A stretch of DNA of 64,000 nucleotides, from contig CANRFN010000007.1 in assembly GCA_947629915.1 (NCBI GenBank), positions 37,569-101,568 on the forward strand, given 5' to 3'. Made by a program: the position numbers and the translations under genes. Below the pieces are notes generated by a model. That model was not told the DNA's origin. It searched no databases and saw nothing but the letters and a program-made list of their open reading frames with translations. Shown one piece after another: positions 26,087 to 35,402 of the stretch (within the stretch, counting starts at the first letter, position 1; each line of letters begins with the position of its first letter). The stretch comes from an uncultured Oscillospiraceae bacterium. Lineage in GTDB: Bacteria > Bacillota > Clostridia > Oscillospirales > Oscillospiraceae.

Positions 26087-28130
26087 GTCTGTACACCCCC
26101 TCGCCAACGATAGCAACGATGAAATCGAACAGTTGTGCCCAGAGTACGTAGATGATAAAGATCAGCAGCGCCAGGATCAGTGCGGTAAAGGCGGTGAGGA
26201 AGATAACCTTCACGGTCTCTTTCGCGGTGAAGTTGTTGACCTCTTTCAGACCCACGATGGCGATGACCACGATCCAGGCATAGATCACGATCTGCAGCAT
26301 GTTGGTCAGGAAGATCTCGTTCTGGGACAGGATATGACTCAGTGCATATTGCACAGGCGTCAGGATCACGTAGGGAAGCAAGCTGTAGCAGAAGAACGTG
26401 TAGATCTTCTTCACAGTGCCCTCTCCTTCATTGATGGTACTTACAAGGTACGTACAAACAGTAAGGGCGACCATGACAACAACGATGATACCGATATCGC
26501 TGGCGATTTCGTAACGGCCCTCCATCACGGTCTTCATCAGGAAGCCGCAGGTGTACTTGTTCACGATGTACTCAATCGTGAACACCACCAGGATGAAGGT
26601 GGAGGCCAGCCAGTTGGCGTGTCCCTCTGCCGAGATGCCGTAGGCACCGTCAGCAGGTTTCCGGATGTAGTATCCAGCGTAAGCAAGGTTGTTGAAGAAT
26701 GTATTTTTCTTCATCCTCCTGTACGTTCTGCGGATGGGGTTCAGGAAGTGATTGCGCTGGTCGATGGCATGAATCACTTTGTACGCCACATAGAGCAGGA
26801 CACAGAGGATGATGGCGGTCATGACGTTGTCCTTTAACCAGACGTTACGCAGCTCCCAGAATGCATCGGAATATCCGTCATAGTCCTTGGCCAGGCGGGC
26901 GTAGTACATTGCCTGGTTGAAGTTCTCCTCCTGGAAGTAGCTGCGGCCCATGGCCTTGTTGGCGTAGTCGAACATGGAGTTCATCTGCAGCACCTGGGCC
27001 AGCGGCTCCTTGGCCTCGGTGTAGCGGCCCTTGGAGTAGAGGTACAGGGCGTGGTGCATCAGCTCGGTGAACTCGGTGGGCTCATAGATCTGAACCTGTG
27101 CCAGATCGGAGTCCAGAACGTAGATGCGGTCCTCGGTGTCGATGGCAATGCCACTCACCATCTTGGACAGACCCACGCGCTGGCTGTCATCGTTGGGGCC
27201 GCCGAAGGTGAAGAGCATCTCGCCGTCGCTGTTGTACTCGAAGATGTAGCCCTGTTGGTCCGCCACATACACGTTGTCGTGGTTACCAGCTACCACTGCC
27301 GCAGGAGCATCGGCGTAGGTATCGCCCTGCCCTTTGATCATGTTGGTACCGGCGATGTTCAGACGCTTCAGGGTGTCACTCTTGTTGCCCAGGGTGACGG
27401 TGTAGATCAGGCCCTTGGAGTCGATGGCCAGGTTGGTCGGTGTTGCAGGGGTGTTGCTGATCATTCTGGCCCGCTGTGCATCTGTCAGGATGGCCCGATA
27501 GATGATGGTCATAATGTCAGTGGTGGCAAAGTTGGTGCCGAAGTAGCCCAGGAACATGCCGCCCTCAGTGGGGGAGATTTCCACAATGCCGTTGGTGTTG
27601 GACTCGCAGATCACGAACATGATCCCGGCATCGTTTACCACCAATTTGATAGGCATGAACTTCATCTCATCGCCGTACAGCGGGCTGTCTGGCTTGCCGT
27701 ACTCGTTGATGAGTTCACCGTCCTGGTTGAAGATGAAGACTTTCTCGGCGCTGCGGTCTGCCACGTAGATATCGCCGTTGTCCAGGACGTACACGCCTTT
27801 GGGCTCCTGGAGGACACCCTCGCCCACGACTTTAATCAGTTCGCCATCCAGAGTACCTTCCACAATGCGCTTGTTTCCGGTATCTGCGATGTACATATGG
27901 CCATCGGAGGCAATGCAGATGTCACTGGGGGCACTGAGGGAGACCTCTTCGCCGAACTTGGTGATGGTGGCGTAGGCCAGGTAAGCCGTCTGGGTCTGGC
28001 GAATCTGGCCGTAGCCGTTCACCGTGTAGGTCACGTAAGGGGTAGTGGCATAGGATGCAAAGGGAAGCATCACGGTTACAAGCAGCAGCGCCACCAATCC
28101 CATGACTAGATATCGTCTGAGCTTTTTCAC
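26076..28130 (-). CDS. NHL-repeat/TPR/YIP1 fusion membrane protein
   Basis: This 684-residue protein starts with a signal peptide (to about residue 28). Residues about 55-360 form NHL-type propeller repeats (APSDICIASDGHMYIADTGN, EPKGVYVLDNGDIYVADRSA). A TPR-like helical pair follows (about 370-430, SKGRYTEAKEPLAQVL and EENFNQAMYYARLAKDYDG), then a membrane helix and a C-terminal YIP1 domain with five membrane segments (about 510-684). The outer propeller with an inner-membrane YIP1 part suggests a scaffold or sensor for the transporter. The GTG start has GGAGG nine bases upstream. I know of no established function for this architecture. Confidence 0.75.
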   Translation of the reverse strand: MKKLRRYLVMGLVALLLVTVMLPFASYATTPYVTYTVNGYGQIRQTQTAYLAYATITKFGEEVSLSAPSDICIASDGHMYIADTGNKRIVEGTLDGELIKVVGEGVLQEPKGVYVLDNGDIYVADRSAEKVFIFNQDGELINEYGKPDSPLYGDEMKFMPIKLVVNDAGIMFVICESNTNGIVEISPTEGGMFLGYFGTNFATTDIMTIIYRAILTDAQRARMISNTPATPTNLAIDSKGLIYTVTLGNKSDTLKRLNIAGTNMIKGQGDTYADAPAAVVAGNHDNVYVADQQGYIFEYNSDGEMLFTFGGPNDDSQRVGLSKMVSGIAIDTEDRIYVLDSDLAQVQIYEPTEFTELMHHALYLYSKGRYTEAKEPLAQVLQMNSMFDYANKAMGRSYFQEENFNQAMYYARLAKDYDGYSDAFWELRNVWLKDNVMTAIILCVLLYVAYKVIHAIDQRNHFLNPIRRTYRRMKKNTFFNNLAYAGYYIRKPADGAYGISAEGHANWLASTFILVVFTIEYIVNKYTCGFLMKTVMEGRYEIASDIGIIVVVMVALTVCTYLVSTINEGEGTVKKIYTFFCYSLLPYVILTPVQYALSHILSQNEIFLTNMLQIVIYAWIVVIAIVGLKEVNNFTAKETVKVIFLTAFTALILALLIFIIYVLWAQLFDFIVAIVGEGVYRLGF

Positions 28131-28144
28131 CTTATCCAGCCTCC

Positions 28145-29011
28145 TTACTTAATACCGGAGCTGGCCATGGTGTTCATAACCTTATTTTGGAGAATGATGA
28201 AGAGGATAAGGTTCGGAAGGAACATGATCAGCGATGCGGCAGCACCCATACCTTGGCCAGCAACGGTGTTGTTGGCATTGACGAGGGTGTTCATGTAGAA
28301 GGTCAAGGTCTTCATGCTGTCGTCCTGGAAGTAGTAGTTGGAGGTCTCCATGTTGGTCCACACCTGCTGGAACACCAGGATGGCGGCGGTGGCGATGGCG
28401 GGCTTAATCATGGGGAGGATCACTTTGTAGTACACGGTCATATCCGTGGCGCCGTCCATGTAGGCGGCTTCCAGGAGGGAATCGGGAACCTGCTCTACGA
28501 ACTGCTTCACCAGGAACAGTGCCACAGGCATTGCCACCAGCGGCAGGACGTGGGCCAGGACGTTGTTGATGAGGCCCAGTTGGCAGACCACCAGGTAACG
28601 GGGAATCAGAACGGCGGTGCTGACGAACATGATGGCGATCTGGTTGATCTGGGTCAGAAGGTTGCGGCCCTTAAACTTGATCTTGGAAAGGGCATATGCG
28701 GACATGGTAGTGAGCAGCAGCGAAATGCCAACCGTGAGCAGGGTGACAATGACACTGTTGAACACGTAACGGCTCAGAGGGATACCGCTGTTGTTAGAGA
28801 ACTCCATGAGCTTGGTGAAGTTCTCCATCGTGGGCTTTCTCACGAAGAAGGTGGGCGGGAAAGCAAACAACTCCTCCATGGGCTTGAACGCATGGTTGAT
28901 GATGAAGATGATTGGCATCCCCATGAATATGACCAGCGGCAAGATAATTGCCAGAATCTTGAGCTGCCCGATCTCAAATCCCTTGGGGTTAATTTTCTTC
29001 CCCTTGTTCAT
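28145..29011 (-). CDS. Sugar ABC transporter permease, MalG/AraQ type
   Basis: A 288-residue permease with six membrane segments and the EAA loop [22 protein letters not shown]. It starts 23 bases inside the upstream permease gene, with GGAGG before the ATG. With that neighbour it forms the channel of the first transporter set, whose binding protein is the 992-residue protein. The C-terminus ([13 protein letters not shown]) is standard for this group. Confidence 0.93.
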   Translation of the reverse strand: MNKGKKINPKGFEIGQLKILAIILPLVIFMGMPIIFIINHAFKPMEELFAFPPTFFVRKPTMENFTKLMEFSNNSGIPLSRYVFNSVIVTLLTVGISLLLTTMSAYALSKIKFKGRNLLTQINQIAIMFVSTAVLIPRYLVVCQLGLINNVLAHVLPLVAMPVALFLVKQFVEQVPDSLLEAAYMDGATDMTVYYKVILPMIKPAIATAAILVFQQVWTNMETSNYYFQDDSMKTLTFYMNTLVNANNTVAGQGMGAAASLIMFLPNLILFIILQNKVMNTMASSGIK

Positions 29012-30101
29012 CCTCGTCTCCTCCTTTCTTTCCGTACGGGTCTTTCTCGGTCAGCAGAGTGTTGCAGGCCTTGCTGAAGAGCTGGACGATCAGCAGCAGC
29101 ACCACGGAGACGGCGGCTGCATAGCCCATCTCATAGCGCAGGAAGCCGTAGTCCTCGATGTGGTTCACCATCAACTGGGAGGCGTAGCCCGGGGACGGGT
29201 TGCCCACCAGCATGGAGGTGACCATACCGTTCTGGAACGCGTTTACGATGGCCATGACGGCGGCGAACAGCATCTGCGGCTTCATCTGGGGGATGGTGAT
29301 GTAGAACATCTCCTGGAACCGGTTGGACACGCCATCGATGGCAGCGGCCTCGTAAAGGGACTCATCGTTATTCAAGATACCGGCGATCATGGAGAGGAAG
29401 CCGATACCCATGGAAGACCAGAGGCCGATCACGATGACGATGGGGAGCAGATAGCGGGAATCGGTGAGCCAGATGATCGGCTCTGTGATGACGCCTAACT
29501 CCATCAACCAGCTGTTCAGAAGGCCAGCCTGGTCACCGGAGAAGATGACCTTCCAAAGCACTGTCATGGCAACGCCGGTGGTCATACTCGGGGAGTAGAG
29601 GATCAGGGCGCACACGGTACGCACGGGCTTGGTCAGGTTACAGAGGGCCCATGCCAGAACGAAAGAGAGGACGTAGCCGCCGATGCCGACCACCACAGCG
29701 TATACCACTGTGTTGGGCAGCACGTACTTCATGAACACTTCATCGTTGGTCAGGATGGTGATGTAGTTCAGGAAGCCGACGAATTTCGGGAACTGAATGG
29801 CGTTGAAGTTGGTGAAGGACAGGATCACCGCGAGGATAACGGGGATCAGGATGAAGATGGAGAAGATCAAGGCGTAGGGGCCGATAAAGAGCCAGCCGTG
29901 CCAGTTGTTCTCACGGCGGGAGATCTTGTTCTTCTTTTTCTTCTTGGCGGGTGCGGGCGGCGGCGTGGGCGGCTGCTTGTACGGGATCTCGCGCTCCGCA
30001 ACGGCGGTTGCGTTCTCGGCCTTGACCTCCGTTGCCGCCTTCGCAGTCTCTGCAGGTTTGTTCTCCTTTGGTTTGGCGGTCTTAGTTGCTTCTTTGCTCA
30101 C
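28989..30101 (-). CDS. Sugar ABC transporter permease, UgpA/LplB type
   Basis: A 370-residue permease. The first 65 residues are a low-complexity Ala/Lys/Pro/Glu tail ([32 protein letters not shown]), cytoplasmic and unusual for the family. Six membrane segments follow, with the EAA loop [23 protein letters not shown]. The GTG start has GAGGAGG upstream, overlapping the end of the binding-protein gene. The tail could dock another membrane component. Confidence 0.92.
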   Translation of the reverse strand: MSKEATKTAKPKENKPAETAKAATEVKAENATAVAEREIPYKQPPTPPPAPAKKKKKNKISRRENNWHGWLFIGPYALIFSIFILIPVILAVILSFTNFNAIQFPKFVGFLNYITILTNDEVFMKYVLPNTVVYAVVVGIGGYVLSFVLAWALCNLTKPVRTVCALILYSPSMTTGVAMTVLWKVIFSGDQAGLLNSWLMELGVITEPIIWLTDSRYLLPIVIVIGLWSSMGIGFLSMIAGILNNDESLYEAAAIDGVSNRFQEMFYITIPQMKPQMLFAAVMAIVNAFQNGMVTSMLVGNPSPGYASQLMVNHIEDYGFLRYEMGYAAAVSVVLLLIVQLFSKACNTLLTEKDPYGKKGGDEDEQGEEN

Positions 30102-30115
30102 AGATGATCACCTCC

Positions 30116-33094
30116 TCAATTTCTGCCTAAGATCTTGGACATGCTCTCGATGTTGGGAATCACATAGGGCGTAATGGTGTTTCCATCGCTGTCGGTATAT
30201 CCAAATTCCTCAAGTTTCCGCTTCATCTCGCGGTCGATGACCTTTACAGCGCTGTCGATCCGGGACTGCGCATTGTCACCGTCTACCACGATGGAGTTGA
30301 ACGCATTGGACATCTCGCGCTCCAGCATGTAGGTGCCGGGGACGCGGGCCACGTCAACCACGTTCTTCATGAACTGCAGGATGACTGCCTTGTGGTCGCT
30401 GTCCAGCGGCAGCTGGGCAAAGGCCTCGGTATTGGCGGTGGTCCAGAGGTACTCATCGCCGTAGGTGATCTGCATGGTCTGGCCGAACTGGGCCTGGATC
30501 TCAGCAGAGGACCACCACTTTACGAACTCCCATGCCTGGGCCTCGCGGGTGGAGTTGCTCTTGAAGATAACGGTGGACTCGGCGCATCCGCAGGTGCTGC
30601 GGTCGATGGAGCCGTCCGCCTGCTCGGTGCCGGGGACGATGGCAATGTTCCAGGAACCGGCCAGCTCGGGGGCTGCATTGGAGATCAGGTTGTAGGTACC
30701 GTAATCGCAGATACCGATGGGGAGGTCGCCGTTGCGGAAGTGCTGATAGAAGTTGCTGATATCCACGGGCATATCATAGACCGTGAAGAGGTCTGTCAGG
30801 GTGGTGAAGCCCTCCACAGATGCCTCGCTGCCGAAGGTGGTGCCGTCCTGGGCAACGCCGGAGTAGAGGGAGCCGCCGTGCTGGAAGAGCAGCGGCGTGG
30901 TACCGTGGAAGTTCCGCATGGCGGCCATGCCGGCTGTGGGATAGTAGAAGTTCAAGCCACGCATCTGCAGCTCAGGCAGCATGTCGATGACGTCTTCCAT
31001 GGTGTTGGGCACTTCCAGGCCCAGCTTTTCCAGAACATCCGTGCGGTAGACCAGCACCCAGAAGTTCATGGTCTCAGGCATGGAGTACACGGAGTTGCCG
31101 ATGGTGCCGGTCAAGAAGAAGCCGGGCTCATAGGGCGCTGCGGTCTGCTGGAAGTCCGGGAACTGCGCCATATCCACCAGAGCGCCGCGGACGGCCAGCT
31201 CGTAAGGGATGGTGTAGTTGATACCGGTGGCCACATCAGGGGCAGTGCCGGAGGAGTTGGCCAGTACCAGCTTGTACTGGTCCGGCATGATGGAGATATC
31301 CACTTCAATGCCGGTTCTCGGGGTGAAGGTCTCATCGATCATCTTCTGCATCAGCTGGACGTACTGGCTGGAGCGGTTCACCCAAATCTGCAGGTGGTCC
31401 GGGTCGATGTTGGATGCGGAGTAGGACTGATCGGTGAAGGAGGCGACAAAGCGCTGAATGCTCATGCCGATGGACTGGAAGAAGCCGGGGAGCTTGGGCA
31501 GCGTGGCGCCCTCTTCATACACCCAGATCCGGTCGATGGCCGTGGCGTTCTCCAGGAGAGAGTCGATGGTGTTGGCCAGATACTGGTTGACGGAGTTGGT
31601 GCTGGATGCCAGCTCGCCGATCCGGTAGGGGATCTCATCGGGGCTGTCTGCCAGGGAACGGAGCTGCTCGGCGGCAATCAGCATGGAGGCCATGACGGCC
31701 ACAGACTTCTTGCCATCGGTGAGAGGCACTGCACTGGCCTCCAGGTCTTCCAGGCGCTGGGCATAGCCGTTCAGAGTGTCCTCCAGGCCGGGGATGTAGC
31801 GGGAGAGCTTCAGGTCGCGGTACTTATCGGAGTTGGTACCGGCAACCTTGGTAATCTCCAGGGCCAGGTCGTTTACCCCTGCCATGATCTCTTCCAGCGC
31901 CTCCAGCACATAGCAGATGGGGGTCAGGGTGATCTGGTAGGAGAGGGTGTGCTTTCCTGCCGTCAGGTGAACGGTGAGCTTGTTGCCGTCCTTGTCCGTC
32001 AGGCTCTTGATCTGGTACTTTGTGTTGTAGGCCACAGAGTAGGATTCAAAAGCGGTGTTGGGGATCTTCCCGTCCACACGGATGTCCATGAACACCGGGA
32101 AGGAGTTCTTGCCGGACTGCTTGTAGTTCATGGCGATGTAGTAATCGCCTTCCTGGGGCACTTCGAACTCATAGGCCACGGTCTTGCCAGCCTCCTCGAA
32201 GGAGTCGGCATCGATGATGTTCATAACGGAGTCCTCTACGGAGTAGGGCTCTACGCCGCTGGCCACATCCGCCTTGGGGTGGATGGAGGAGTCATTGGTG
32301 TAGGTGTAGTTCTCGGCCTCCAGGGTGATGATGTTGCCGCCGGAAGTGGCCTGAGACGGGGTGTACTCCGGAATCTGCTCTGGGGCGGTGAGACTCATGC
32401 TGCCCATCAGGAAGTTGCCGCTTTTCACTTTGAAGCGGAAGGTGTGCTCGCCTGCGTCCAATTCCACGAGAAGGGCTGCCGTGCGGCGGTAGGAGCTGTC
32501 CTTGAAGTAGGAGTGCTCCCACTGGATGGCCTTATCGGGCACGGTGACAACCTCATCGCCGTAGCGGTCGTAGGACTTCTCCGCTTTGGGAAGCCAGCTA
32601 GACTGCAGCTTCACATTGCGGGCCTCGTAGTAGGGGTACGCACCATCCACTTCCATGGAAAATTCAATGGGGAGGATGGAGTTGTCGTAGGAGAGATAGT
32701 CGAATGCGATGGCATACTGTGCCTTCTGGGGCACATTGACAGTCAGCTCCACGATGTTGCCTGCGGTCACATCCAGGACCTGGCCAGCGCCGGCGTAATC
32801 GCGGGTGTCAGACGTTGTTTTTGCGTCTGTCTCACCCGTAACGGCGTCAGCGGCGGAAATTACCACATCTGCACCGGAGTAAGGGGACGCCGTGTAGCCT
32901 GCGCTCACTTTGGTGTAGTTGTTGGAAATTCTCTCGCTGACGTACTGTGCATCATAGGTGGAGCTTCCGCCTCCGGAAGAGGCGCCGGCATCCGCCGATG
33001 CAGGAATCCTCGGAAACAGCGCGATGATCAGGACGACCGCCAGCGCTAGGGAAAGGCCGCTTCCGAGTTTCTTGAATACTTTCCTGTCCCTCAT
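30116..33094 (-). CDS. Very large solute-binding protein with N-terminal carbohydrate-binding-like modules
   Basis: This 992-residue protein has an N-terminal hydrophobic segment (LSLALAVVLIIALFPRIPASADA) but no lipobox Cys. Two beta-sandwich modules follow: about 60-245 and about 260-420, the latter opening ITLEAENYTYTND like CBM6/CBM35 domains. Next come a helical linker (about 425-560) and a family 1 solute-binding domain (about 585-960, with PDVATGINYTIPYELAVRG and the C-terminal WEFVKWWSSAEIQAQFG). It is more than twice the usual length of such proteins. It heads the large operon and probably presents long arabino-oligosaccharides to the permeases. Anchoring may depend on an uncleaved signal helix. 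AAGGAGG precedes the ATG. Confidence 0.85.
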   Translation of the reverse strand: MRDRKVFKKLGSGLSLALAVVLIIALFPRIPASADAGASSGGGSSTYDAQYVSERISNNYTKVSAGYTASPYSGADVVISAADAVTGETDAKTTSDTRDYAGAGQVLDVTAGNIVELTVNVPQKAQYAIAFDYLSYDNSILPIEFSMEVDGAYPYYEARNVKLQSSWLPKAEKSYDRYGDEVVTVPDKAIQWEHSYFKDSSYRRTAALLVELDAGEHTFRFKVKSGNFLMGSMSLTAPEQIPEYTPSQATSGGNIITLEAENYTYTNDSSIHPKADVASGVEPYSVEDSVMNIIDADSFEEAGKTVAYEFEVPQEGDYYIAMNYKQSGKNSFPVFMDIRVDGKIPNTAFESYSVAYNTKYQIKSLTDKDGNKLTVHLTAGKHTLSYQITLTPICYVLEALEEIMAGVNDLALEITKVAGTNSDKYRDLKLSRYIPGLEDTLNGYAQRLEDLEASAVPLTDGKKSVAVMASMLIAAEQLRSLADSPDEIPYRIGELASSTNSVNQYLANTIDSLLENATAIDRIWVYEEGATLPKLPGFFQSIGMSIQRFVASFTDQSYSASNIDPDHLQIWVNRSSQYVQLMQKMIDETFTPRTGIEVDISIMPDQYKLVLANSSGTAPDVATGINYTIPYELAVRGALVDMAQFPDFQQTAAPYEPGFFLTGTIGNSVYSMPETMNFWVLVYRTDVLEKLGLEVPNTMEDVIDMLPELQMRGLNFYYPTAGMAAMRNFHGTTPLLFQHGGSLYSGVAQDGTTFGSEASVEGFTTLTDLFTVYDMPVDISNFYQHFRNGDLPIGICDYGTYNLISNAAPELAGSWNIAIVPGTEQADGSIDRSTCGCAESTVIFKSNSTREAQAWEFVKWWSSAEIQAQFGQTMQITYGDEYLWTTANTEAFAQLPLDSDHKAVILQFMKNVVDVARVPGTYMLEREMSNAFNSIVVDGDNAQSRIDSAVKVIDREMKRKLEEFGYTDSDGNTITPYVIPNIESMSKILGRN

Positions 33095-33152
33095 GTTGTC
33101 CTCCTTAGTGCACGTCCGGGGGCGGGAACCGTCTCCGACGCGTAAAATATAT

Positions 33153-33168
33153 ATGTGCTAATGCACAT
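33153..33168. promoter_or_regulatory. palindromic operator candidate before the transporter operon
   Basis: ATGTGC-TAAT-GCACAT is a perfect 6-4-6 inverted repeat next to an AT-rich -10-like stretch (TATATATTTTA on the minus strand), about 60 bases before the start codon of the 992-residue binding protein. The position suits an operator for a sugar-responsive regulator; which one is unknown. Confidence 0.45.
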
Positions 33169-33520
33169 CATGGCAGAACGCCATGGTAGAAAGGGATCTT
33201 CCCCTTCCATCGTGGACTGGTAAAGGTCTTGGACCCTGTCCGGGCACGAACTGCGGTCCGCTGTGCCGGACGGTCCTGTGGGTTCACACACTATCTTGGT
33301 TTGATGCTCTACGGGCCAGCTTTCATATTAACTCCTCCCAGATGTTTCAAAGTTACCTCCCGCTGGAGGTCATCGCTGGACGGGGGCCTTTGCCGGCTTC
33401 AAAACCGGGGGTCTCGGTTCAGATTCTGATCAACATACCAAGGGTTTTCTGCTTGCTGTCATAGAACGCGGCCTGCCGCCGTACCAAAGTTTTGAACAAT
33501 AAATGTGATAAAAGTCGTGC

Positions 33521-33549
33521 TTGACAACCCCACCCGGCCCGTGTTATCT
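33521..33549 (+). promoter_or_regulatory. promoter of the GH43 gene
   Basis: TTGACA (33521-33526), a 17-base spacer and TTATCT (33544-33549), about 60 bases before the start codon. The -35 element is perfect. Confidence 0.75.
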
Positions 33550-33610
33550 TCATGCCCCGAACCAATTTCGCCGTCAAAACAGGCGGATTCTTGAAAGAAA
33601 GGACATTTCT

Positions 33611-34930
33611 ATGCAAGTTCCTCTGCTTCTCAACGAGTACGACATCCACCGCAATCCAGTGGCCGGGGCACACGATCCCGGGATGATGTGGGACCCGGTG
33701 TCTCAAAAATACTGGTCGTACTGCACCGATGCATACGGGCCGATTTTGGGGGTCCAGGACGTCATCGGCATCCCGGTGCGGTCCTCCGATGATCTCGTCA
33801 CCTGGCAGTACCACGGCACGGCGCTCTCCCAAGAGGCGGTGCTCCAGGGCCAGGACAACGGCCCCCAGTTCCAGAAGACCAGAGCGTTCTGGGCTCCCTT
33901 TGTGGAGTACGCGGGCGGGGAGTACCGCATGTATTACGCCGCCACCCGGGCCTTTGGCAGCTCGGAGTCCCGGATCTGGCTTGCGGTGGCCTCCCAGCCC
34001 CAAGGCCCCTTTGAAAATCGGGGCGTGGTGGCGGACACCTGGGGTACCGATGACACCTACCCCAACGCCATCGATCCGCACATCCTGCGGGACGGGGACC
34101 GGGTGTACCTGGTATACGGCTCCTTCTTCGGCGGGATCTTTCTGAAGGAGCTGGACCCTGCCACGGGACTTCCCCTGAACGGGAAGCCCAAGGATCTCGG
34201 CACCTGCATCTCCCACAAGTCCGATCCCGTTCTGATCGACGGACCGGAGGGCCCCGCCGCTACTTTCGTACCGGAGACAGGCTACTATTACCTGTTCCAG
34301 TCCTACGGCTGGCTGGGGGACACCTACGACATCCGCGTGGGCCGGAGTACCTCCCCTGCCGGGCCCTATCTGGACCGGCGAGGTCGGGATCTCCGGGGTG
34401 AGTCCTTAGGCGAGAAGCTGGCCGGGAGCTATCAGTTCCGGGCCAAATCCCCCGCCGTTGGAAACACGGATGCGGGCTGGAGCTGGGGCGGCATCCGGGG
34501 ACCGGGTCACGGGGTGCCCTTCTTCGATCCCCAACGGAACGCCTGGTTCTTCGTCCACCACATGCGGGACGGGTCCAGGGTGAACCGCAAACGGGAGCGG
34601 GACGGGAGGCTGTCCTTCCGCCGGTTCTACATGGCGGTGCGCCCCATGTACTTCGTGGACGGCTGGCCGGTGCTCTCCCCGGAGCCCTTCGGCGGCCAGG
34701 ACCTTGCGCCCCAGCAGCCAAAGACCGGGGATTGGGAGCTCATCCACTTCGACTACCTGGATGGAAACCAGAGGCGGTCTGAAGTGCAGCACCTCACCGC
34801 CAACGATCCCCTCTTCCAGCGCTGTGTGGTACACATGGCGCCGGATCTGGAGAACGGGGGCAGCTGCCTCTGTCTCACCGGCCTGGACCAGGAAGACCAG
34901 GCGGTGTGGGGAAAGCTGCTGGCGAAATAG
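33611..34930 (+). CDS. GH43 arabinanase/arabinofuranosidase, cytoplasmic
   Basis: This 439-residue GH43 protein has no signal peptide. The general base is Asp22 (GAHDPGMMWD), the second Asp lies near residue 156 (NAIDPHILRDG) and the general acid near residue 213 (IDGPEGPAATF). AFWAPFVEYAGGEYRMYYAA is typical of the propeller. About 100 C-terminal residues form a beta-rich tail. It most resembles GH43 enzymes annotated as arabinan endo-1,5-alpha-L-arabinosidase, but endo or exo action cannot be decided. It is the only plus-strand gene in the arabinan region and has its own promoter and terminator. ATG 33611 follows AAAGAAAGGA. Confidence 0.88.
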   Translation: MQVPLLLNEYDIHRNPVAGAHDPGMMWDPVSQKYWSYCTDAYGPILGVQDVIGIPVRSSDDLVTWQYHGTALSQEAVLQGQDNGPQFQKTRAFWAPFVEYAGGEYRMYYAATRAFGSSESRIWLAVASQPQGPFENRGVVADTWGTDDTYPNAIDPHILRDGDRVYLVYGSFFGGIFLKELDPATGLPLNGKPKDLGTCISHKSDPVLIDGPEGPAATFVPETGYYYLFQSYGWLGDTYDIRVGRSTSPAGPYLDRRGRDLRGESLGEKLAGSYQFRAKSPAVGNTDAGWSWGGIRGPGHGVPFFDPQRNAWFFVHHMRDGSRVNRKRERDGRLSFRRFYMAVRPMYFVDGWPVLSPEPFGGQDLAPQQPKTGDWELIHFDYLDGNQRRSEVQHLTANDPLFQRCVVHMAPDLENGGSCLCLTGLDQEDQAVWGKLLAK

Positions 34931-34960
34931 CCGCCTGCCCTCCCCTCAAAATACGTACCA

Positions 34961-35004
34961 GACAAGCCGCGCGTCTCATCCGAGACGGCGGTTTGTCTTT
35001 TTTT
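34961..35004 (+). terminator. terminator of the GH43 gene
   Basis: GACAAGCCGC pairs with GCGGTTTGTC and an inner GTCTC/GAGAC stem is followed by seven Ts. It also separates this gene from the converging operon on the other strand. Confidence 0.92.
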
Positions 35005-35009
35005 GCGGG

Positions 35010-35402
35010 TCAGTAGTAGAACTTTCGGTGTACCAGCACGTAGGCGTAGATCAGGGAGCTGATCACCGCCAGCACGGCGGAGATGATGATGAGGGTGAGG
35101 ATCTTCACATGCCAGTAGCTCAGCAGCAGCAGGGAGAAGATCAGGAGCATGGCCAGCCAGTAGAAGAAGAAGAATACCGTGCCGCCCACCCACTGTGCGG
35201 TGGTCTTGGCGGTGTCTACGGCGATCTGCTTTTTCGTCATGCCGGCGTAGTAGGAGTTGTGGCGCCTGCGGAAACCAGGCATCTCGTTGAGCTTTCTCCG
35301 GCGTTTTTTGGTGATGGGCTCCACTGCGGTGGGTTCATCATCCACCACGTCCACGCCGAACAGGAGCTTTCGCATCTCCGGGCTCATTTCCTCCGGGTTC
35401 AT
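35010..35402 (-). CDS. Small two-helix membrane protein coupled to a GH43 lipoprotein
   Basis: A 130-residue protein that I cannot assign. Residues 1-65 are polar and basic (ITKKRRRKLNEMPGFRRRHN), and two membrane helices follow (about 72-92 and 98-122) with the short end VHRKFYY. The basic region should lie in the cytoplasm. Its ATGA start overlaps the stop of the GH43 lipoprotein gene by four bases, so it is made together with that enzyme. It may be an accessory of secretion, anchoring or the transporter. Confidence 0.7.
   Translation of the reverse strand: MNPEEMSPEMRKLLFGVDVVDDEPTAVEPITKKRRRKLNEMPGFRRRHNSYYAGMTKKQIAVDTAKTTAQWVGGTVFFFFYWLAMLLIFSLLLLSYWHVKILTLIIISAVLAVISSLIYAYVLVHRKFYY

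Larger units (their letters stand above)
33095..33610. other. divergent control region between the transporter operon and GH43 gene
   Basis: Some 515 bases without a gene. It holds a palindrome near the transporter promoter (33153-33168), an imperfect hairpin (33238-33271, arms GTCCGGGCAC and GTGCCGGAC) and a strong promoter towards the GH43 gene (33521-33549). It is the likely control point for the whole locus. Confidence 0.7.

Noticed and set aside
30392..33049. Very long open frame (885 codons) on the plus strand
   Set aside because: It is antisense to the large binding-protein gene and arises from GC-rich codon use. Its translation is Gly/Val/His-rich without any family pattern.
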